Source: Streptomyces roseolus (GTDB lineage Bacteria; Actinomycetota; Actinomycetes; Streptomycetales; Streptomycetaceae). From it: a DNA stretch of 64,000 nucleotides. Shown piece after piece: positions 59,290 to 64,000 of the stretch. Position 1 is the stretch's first letter. Each line of letters opens with the position of its first letter. The notes below the pieces were generated by a model. It did no database searches and was not told where the DNA came from. It saw nothing but the letters and a program-made list of their open reading frames with translations. A program made the translations under genes and the position numbers. The stretch is from NCBI RefSeq assembly GCF_014649855.1, contig NZ_BMTV01000009.1, positions 156,707-220,706 of the forward strand. The letters are read 5' to 3'.

Positions 59290-61277
59290 TCGGTCACCTC
59301 CCCCAGCAACGTCTGGATCTCCGCTTCCAGCGCCTTCAACTCCGTGTCGATCTCCGCCAGCGGCCTCGGTGGCTCGTACACGTAGAAGTGCTTCGTCACC
59401 GGAATCTCGTAGCCGATCTTCGTCTTCGTATGGTCGATCCAGGCGTCCGGCACATGTGGGTGCACCTCGCGCTTCAGGTAGTCCTCGACGTCCTCGCCCA
59501 GCGGCACGTTCTCGTAATCCCGCAGCTCCGCGTCCGGCTCCGGCTCGCCCTTGACGCGCTGCACCTCACCCTCGGGGTCGCGGACGCCCACCGCGTCCCG
59601 CAGCGCCTTCGCGAAGGGCGCCCCCGTCGGCCACAGCAGGCCAGCCGCCACCACCGCGTCCTTCAGGGCCACCAGCGCGTCGGACTTGGTCGGCCAGGTC
59701 GAGCCCAGCAGCGTACGGACAGCCGCCACGAACGACTCCGCGTCCGGCAGTTTCTGGACCGGCTTGGCGGCGGCCAGGGCCGTCAACGTCTCCTCCGTGA
59801 CCTCGAAACGGAGCTTCAGCGGGCGCTCGACCGTGATGCGCTGGTACCCGAAGGCCGAGTTGTCGAAGACCTTGACCTTGGAGTGCTGAGGGTGCTCGGG
59901 GTCCGCCGCGATCTGACTCGCCTCGGCGTAGAGGCGCGTCACGTCCTTGATGTGCTGCTTGCCCAGTTCCTTGCGCTTGTCGCCGAGCGACTTGCGCATC
60001 TTCTGGAACTGGTCTCGCGCATCCAGGAGGATGACCTTGCCCTTGTGGTCCGGGGACTTCTTGTTGGTCAGGATCCAGAAGTACGTGGAGATGCCGGTGT
60101 TGTAGAAGAGCTGGTCCGGGAGCGCGACGATGCCCTCGAGCCAGTCGTTCTCCAGGATCCAGCGGCGGATCTCGGACTCGCCGGAGCCAGCCGCGCCGGT
60201 GAAGAGCGGAGAGCCGTTGAAGACGATGGCGATGCGGGAGCCGCCGCCGCCCTTCACGTCGACCGGCTTCATCATCGAGATCATGTGCTGGAGGAAAAGG
60301 AGCGAGCCGTCGTTGATGCGCGGCAGGCCCGCGGCGAAGCGGCCGGCCTCGCCGAGGTGCTTGTGCTCGTACTCGACCTCTTCCTTGACCTTTTTCCACT
60401 CCACGCCGAACGGCGGGTTGGCCAGCAGGAAGTCGAACTTCTCACGGCCGTGGCCGGGGTCGCTGAAGGAGTTGCCGAAGGCGATGTGCTCCGGGTCCTG
60501 GCCCTTGATCATCAGGTCGGACCGGCAGATGGCCCAGGACTCGGGGTTGAGCTCCTGCCCGTACACCTCCACCGTGGCGTCGGGGTTGTGCTGCCTGATG
60601 AACTCCTCGGCAGCCGACAGCATGCCGCCCGTGCCGCAGGCCGGGTCCATGACGGTGCGAACCACGCCCGGGACGGTGAGCGCGTCGCCGTCCGGCTCGA
60701 TGAGCAGGTTCACCATGAGCTTGATGACCTCGCGGGGCGTGAAGTGCTCACCGGCGGTTTCGTTGGACTGCTCCGCGAAGCGGCGGATCAGCTCCTCGAA
60801 GATGTAGCCCATGTTGTGGTTGGGCACGTTCTTCGGGTGCAGGTCCAGATCGGTGAACTTCCCGATGACCTTGTAGAGCAGGTCGGCGCCGTCCAGCCGC
60901 TTGATCTGCTGGGCGAACTCGTACTTGTCGAGGACCTCGCGGGCGTTGTCCGAGAAGGCGCCCACGTACTTCTGCAGGAGGACCGCGGCGTTCCTGGGGT
61001 CGCCCGCGATCTTCTTCAGGGTCAGGTCGCTCCTGTTGTAGAAGGAGTGGCCCGAGGCGCGGCGCAGGAAGTGGTCGGTGTCGAGGTCCTGGCCCTCGAA
61101 GCGGGCCACGGTCTCCACGACCTTGTCTCGGGTGGGCTCCAGGACGCATTCCAGGCGGCGCAGCACCGTGAACGGCAGGATGACCTTGCCGTAGTCGGAC
61201 TGCTTGTAGTCACCGCGCAGGAGGTCGGCGACGGACCAGGCGTGGTTCGCCAGTTCCGTGTGCTTACTGCTGTTCAA
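59286..61277 (-). CDS. hsdM: type I restriction-modification methyltransferase subunit
   Basis: This 663-residue N6-adenine methylase has SAM motif DPACGTGGM (211-219) and catalytic NPPF (287-290). The N-terminal HsdM helical domain starts SSKHTELANHAWSVADLLRG. The TTG at 61277 is chosen since the conserved sequence begins there and GGGGA lies five bases upstream; the frame extends to an ATG at 61382 that would overlap the previous gene. It methylates the site read by HsdS. Confidence 0.9.
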   Translation of the reverse strand: MNSSKHTELANHAWSVADLLRGDYKQSDYGKVILPFTVLRRLECVLEPTRDKVVETVARFEGQDLDTDHFLRRASGHSFYNRSDLTLKKIAGDPRNAAVLLQKYVGAFSDNAREVLDKYEFAQQIKRLDGADLLYKVIGKFTDLDLHPKNVPNHNMGYIFEELIRRFAEQSNETAGEHFTPREVIKLMVNLLIEPDGDALTVPGVVRTVMDPACGTGGMLSAAEEFIRQHNPDATVEVYGQELNPESWAICRSDLMIKGQDPEHIAFGNSFSDPGHGREKFDFLLANPPFGVEWKKVKEEVEYEHKHLGEAGRFAAGLPRINDGSLLFLQHMISMMKPVDVKGGGGSRIAIVFNGSPLFTGAAGSGESEIRRWILENDWLEGIVALPDQLFYNTGISTYFWILTNKKSPDHKGKVILLDARDQFQKMRKSLGDKRKELGKQHIKDVTRLYAEASQIAADPEHPQHSKVKVFDNSAFGYQRITVERPLKLRFEVTEETLTALAAAKPVQKLPDAESFVAAVRTLLGSTWPTKSDALVALKDAVVAAGLLWPTGAPFAKALRDAVGVRDPEGEVQRVKGEPEPDAELRDYENVPLGEDVEDYLKREVHPHVPDAWIDHTKTKIGYEIPVTKHFYVYEPPRPLAEIDTELKALEAEIQTLLGEVTE

Positions 61278-61365
61278 GGGGTTCCCCGGTTTCCTTCCGA
61301 ACCGTCCCGCCCAACCGGAGCGGGTGCGGACAAGTGTGGTCGATGGGAGTGCGTACGAGTCGGGT

Positions 61366-63522
61366 TCAGGCCGGGTCGGCATCCGCCGGGGTCCCGGACG
61401 GCAGGAGCGCGCCGCCCGTGAGGCCGTCCGTCAGCAGAGCCGCCGTCTCCTCCGCGAGCCGCGCCGCCCGGCGTGCCCGCGCGCGTAGTTCGTGGACGTG
61501 CCGGAACGCCTCCCCGTAGCGACGCTGTTCGTCCAGGGGCAGCAGCGGGACCCGCAGCCGGCCCGGAGCGACGTGGAGGACGGTGCTGCCGGTGGAGGCA
61601 CCCGCGATGTTCTCCGCCGAGCCGATGAAGCCGGCGAGGAACCAGGAGTCCAGGCGGGCCGGGTCGGGGCGCAGGAGGTGGACCTGGGGGCCGAGGAGCG
61701 CACCCGCGTCCATCTCGTCGGCCACGCGGGCCATCGGCCCGGTGCCGCCCGCGATCGCCCGTACGAGGACGTCACCCGCGGCGATCACCGGGGCGGGTGC
61801 CAGGGAGCGGAGCTCCGCCGGGTCGCCGGTCGGGCCCGTACCGCGCGCGATGTCGGCCCCGGTGAGCACCGGTGCCCCCGGCACGGAGGAGGCGCCGTCC
61901 GGCTCCGGTCCCTTGGTGTCCGCCACTGTACGGAGCAGGGTCAGCGCCCCGCCCCTGGTGAGGTCGGAGGTGGTGGCCGTGCGCCATTCCCGGGGCGAGC
62001 CGCTGGGTTCGGACCGGCCGGCGAGGTCCGCCGCGTCGAGGAGGCGGCGGGCAGTCTCTGTCAGCTCGCGGCGGCCTGTCTCCGTACGGGTGAACAGCTC
62101 GGAGGGGTCGACATCCGTGCGCGAGATGCGGACCTGGCGGGCCGGGGTGAGGTCGACGAGGTCGTCGAGGAGGTCGACGACCGGCACCGCACGTGCGGTG
62201 CCGGGCTCGGCCGTGAACCGATCCGGGTCGGCGGTGAAGGCGTGCCAGTGGGCGAGGGTCCGGGCGGTCAGGCCGACCCAGTCGACGGGGGCACGGGAGG
62301 AGCCCGTACGCGGTGCGCCCGTCACCTGTCCCCCCGTACTCGACGAGGGCGTACCGGCCGTGTCGACGAACAGCACCGCCTTGCGCTCCGGGCCGCCCGG
62401 CTCGGGCCGCTGGAGTACCCACAGCTGCAGGCCCACGTGGAGCGGCGCCGCCGCCCCGGCCGGGAGGGCGAGCACGGCCCGCACGGCACCACTGCGTACC
62501 AGCTCGGCCCTGACGCGGCGCCCGGCGGGGCGGGAGGCGGTGGCCGGAGGCAGGATCAGCACAGCCCAGCTGCCCGGAGCGAGGTGGGCGAGGCAGTGCT
62601 GCACCCAGGCGAGCTCGGACTCGGACCGGCCGGGTACGCCGTACGCCCAGCGCGGGTCGTAGGCGAGCTCGTCGTGGCCCCACTCGCGGTCTCCGTACGG
62701 CGGGTTGCACACCACCGCGTCCGCCGTCAGGCCGTCGAAGCAGTCAGCCCGCAGGCTGTCTCCGACGCGTACGGTGACCTCGGCACCTGGGGCGGCGAGG
62801 GCCAGCCCGACGGCGGTGCGCTGGGCCTGTACGGGCACGGAGTCCTGTCCGAGGAGGGTGGCGGCACCGCACTCGGCGGCGGCCGCCAGCAGCGCGCCGC
62901 TGCCGCAGGCCGGATCAAGCACGCGCTCGACCCCGGCGGGGAGCAGGGCTGCGACCAGGCGCGCCAGGGGTTCGGGGGTTCCGTGGACGCCGGTCGCGGC
63001 GCTGTCCTCCAGTTCCCTTTCGGCCAGCACCGTCAGCGCGGCCTGACCGCCTTCCTCGCGTACGCAGCGAAGGAGCGCGCGCAGGACGGGGCCGTCCGCG
63101 GCGGAGAAAACGGGACTCGGGGGCGTCGGACCGGGGAGTGAGGCCAGGAGCCCGGCCGCCTCTTCCGCAGCGCGATCGGCGAGCTCGGCGTCCGTGAGGT
63201 CAGCCGACGCCACCGTCTCGTCCGGGCAGCGGCGGGCGAGAGCGAGGACGAAGCCGATGCGGCTGGTCGTCCTGTCCGGGTCGGGCGCGTGGAAGCGGAC
63301 CGCCGTGCGCAGTTCCTCCCGGGGGTCGGCGGCCTGCGAGTGCCCGCGCGCGCCGAGCCATTCCCGTACCGCCCCGAGGTCGTAGAGCGGGCTCGTCTCG
63401 GTGCCACCGGACGGAGCAGGGAAGTCGGCGTGGCGTCGGCGCCAGTTGCTGACGGTGGCCCGGGTGACACCGGCGATGCGCGAGATCTCCGCGGCTGTCA
63501 CATGGGCTGTTGTCTCTGGCAT
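61366..63522 (-). CDS. N6-adenine DNA methylase with N-terminal HTH and S-subunit-like C-terminus
   Basis: This 718-residue protein has an N-terminal helix-turn-helix (VTAAEISRIAGVTRATVSNWRRRH, residues 8-31), then a helical linker, SAM motif DPACGSG (203-209) and catalytic NPPY (273-276). The last 150 residues end like half an HsdS (RLRVPLLPLDEQRRYGEAFRHVHELRARARRAA). It could read its own target. It lies 89 bases before hsdM on the same strand and is the first gene of the array. Whether it serves defence or its own modification is unknown. Confidence 0.85.
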   Translation of the reverse strand: MPETTAHVTAAEISRIAGVTRATVSNWRRRHADFPAPSGGTETSPLYDLGAVREWLGARGHSQAADPREELRTAVRFHAPDPDRTTSRIGFVLALARRCPDETVASADLTDAELADRAAEEAAGLLASLPGPTPPSPVFSAADGPVLRALLRCVREEGGQAALTVLAERELEDSAATGVHGTPEPLARLVAALLPAGVERVLDPACGSGALLAAAAECGAATLLGQDSVPVQAQRTAVGLALAAPGAEVTVRVGDSLRADCFDGLTADAVVCNPPYGDREWGHDELAYDPRWAYGVPGRSESELAWVQHCLAHLAPGSWAVLILPPATASRPAGRRVRAELVRSGAVRAVLALPAGAAAPLHVGLQLWVLQRPEPGGPERKAVLFVDTAGTPSSSTGGQVTGAPRTGSSRAPVDWVGLTARTLAHWHAFTADPDRFTAEPGTARAVPVVDLLDDLVDLTPARQVRISRTDVDPSELFTRTETGRRELTETARRLLDAADLAGRSEPSGSPREWRTATTSDLTRGGALTLLRTVADTKGPEPDGASSVPGAPVLTGADIARGTGPTGDPAELRSLAPAPVIAAGDVLVRAIAGGTGPMARVADEMDAGALLGPQVHLLRPDPARLDSWFLAGFIGSAENIAGASTGSTVLHVAPGRLRVPLLPLDEQRRYGEAFRHVHELRARARRAARLAEETAALLTDGLTGGALLPSGTPADADPA

Positions 63523-63573
63523 GGCCTGCCGACACCTCTCCTCAGGGCGAACAGCTCACACAGTACACCAGAG

Positions 63574-63621
63574 GTCAAACGGAGATTAATGTTTGACAGC
63601 GCTTTCACGGGATCATCTACT
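63574..63621. promoter_or_regulatory. divergent control region with inverted repeat and promoter
   Basis: GTCAAAC (63574-63580) and GTTTGAC (63591-63597) form a 7-base inverted repeat. The right arm overlaps TTGACA (63593-63598), which is followed after 17 bases by TCTACT (63616-63621), a good promoter for the rightward gene. The left arm gives TTTGAC reading leftward. A regulator bound here would act on both genes. Confidence 0.6.
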
Positions 63622-63667
63622 GAGCGCAGCTATCACTGGCCTTTCACCCGCGACCCCGGAAGTCACC

Positions 63668-64000
63668 GTGCCACTCGACCCGACCCGCACCCACAGCCCT
63701 GCCACCCCCCTCAAGACCCGGCGCAGCACCCTCTACCTGCTCCGGAACACAGGCGCGTCTTCCGCCGACCTGCGCGCCGCGCTCAACGGCAAGTACGAGC
63801 TTGATCACTCCTTCACCATCGAGGACGTGACCACCGCAGACACTCCCGCGCTCTTGTGTCACGGGGTGATCGGCCGCCACCGGCCGCCCGACTGGGCATC
63901 GGCGGTGCACGTCCTCACCAGGCGCAAGCCGCCTGTGGAGAACCGCACGTCGGCATGCGTGCTGCTCCTCCCCGTAGCCGACGACGTCTTCGCCCTCACC
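63668..64000 (+). CDS. TIGR04141/DUF6119-like protein (3' end outside window)
   Basis: This open frame runs from GTG 63668 to the window edge (111 residues visible). Its opening TPLKTRRSTLYLLRNTG and the segment RPPDWASAVHVLTRRKPPVENRTSACVLLLPVADDVFALT resemble the sporadically distributed TIGR04141/DUF6119 family, known from accessory regions and often near restriction-modification genes. It diverges from the methylase gene. The assignment is from recall and incomplete. Confidence 0.6.
   Translation, partial: MPLDPTRTHSPATPLKTRRSTLYLLRNTGASSADLRAALNGKYELDHSFTIEDVTTADTPALLCHGVIGRHRPPDWASAVHVLTRRKPPVENRTSACVLLLPVADDVFALT

Noticed and set aside
61278..61382. ATG at 61382 as hsdM start
   Set aside because: It would overlap the previous gene and adds 35 residues without family similarity; TTG 61277 begins the conserved part.
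53025..63522. BREX or Pgl system
   Set aside because: A kinase and methylases are present, but no PglZ/BrxZ alkaline phosphatase-like gene or BrxC/PglY ATPase is in the window, and the RM set is a classical type I.
45177..64000. Second copy of the tRNA-Arg 3' end as right attachment site
   Set aside because: None was seen inside the window by eye; the site may lie beyond the right edge.

Overview
The window is chromosomal DNA from an actinomycete, almost certainly a Streptomyces. Base composition is very high in G+C with a strong third-position bias. GTG and TTG starts are common and several genes look leaderless. The gene order matches the conserved Streptomyces core: scy-filP, nucS, chiS-chiR-chiC, atpIBEFHAGDC, wecA-glyA-tsaC-prmC-prfA-rpmE, an LCP gene, rho, thrB-thrC-hom-lysA-nrtL. 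The species cannot be named from sequence reading alone.

Bases 1-16,982 hold the C-terminal part of the polar-growth scaffold Scy, the filament protein FilP, two tandem ABC transporter pairs, a small zinc-ribbon protein, a luciferase-like oxidoreductase, the mismatch endonuclease NucS, a membrane-anchored protein with a degenerate P-loop, a STAS protein, a 3-hydroxybutyryl-CoA dehydrogenase, a PduO-type cobalamin adenosyltransferase, a membrane protein and the ChiS/ChiR two-component system. Bases 16,983-19,008 hold the secreted chitinase ChiC with a recognisable promoter, direct repeats and a strong terminator. Bases 19,025-27,394 hold a DUF2550 gene and a complete F1Fo ATP synthase operon on the minus strand. 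Bases 27,679-34,072 form a minus-strand translation and cell-envelope cluster. Bases 34,208-44,944 hold an LCP protein, rho with a long RNA-binding insertion, threonine and lysine biosynthesis genes, nrtL and a response regulator whose tail is a tandem repeat.

A tRNA-Arg(CCG) gene at 45,105-45,176 is followed by a terminator, a gene-poor stretch and a tyrosine recombinase. From there to the right edge the content is accessory and looks like an integrated island. It starts with a VapBC-type toxin-antitoxin pair. It continues with eight genes on the minus strand: an HTH-N6-adenine methylase, hsdM, hsdS, hsdR, a soluble Ser/Thr kinase, an AIPR-family protein with a PD-(D/E)xK-like core, a RelE-like/UvrD helicase fusion and a coiled-coil protein of unknown function. 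A gene resembling the TIGR04141/DUF6119 family diverges from the methylase at the right edge and is cut by the window end.

The best candidate for an undescribed system is this minus-strand array at 47,763-63,522. A classical type I restriction-modification set is joined to a kinase-AIPR-RelE/UvrD module and a second methylase. A pair of overlapping, mutually exclusive hairpins lies between the two halves, and an inverted repeat carrying divergent -35 elements lies at the head. Secondary points are a LMW phosphatase homologue whose nucleophilic Cys is Ser, a STAS protein with Ala at the phospho-acceptor, a membrane ATPase-like protein with Arg in place of the P-loop Lys, and TAGGCT-type leaderless promoters.
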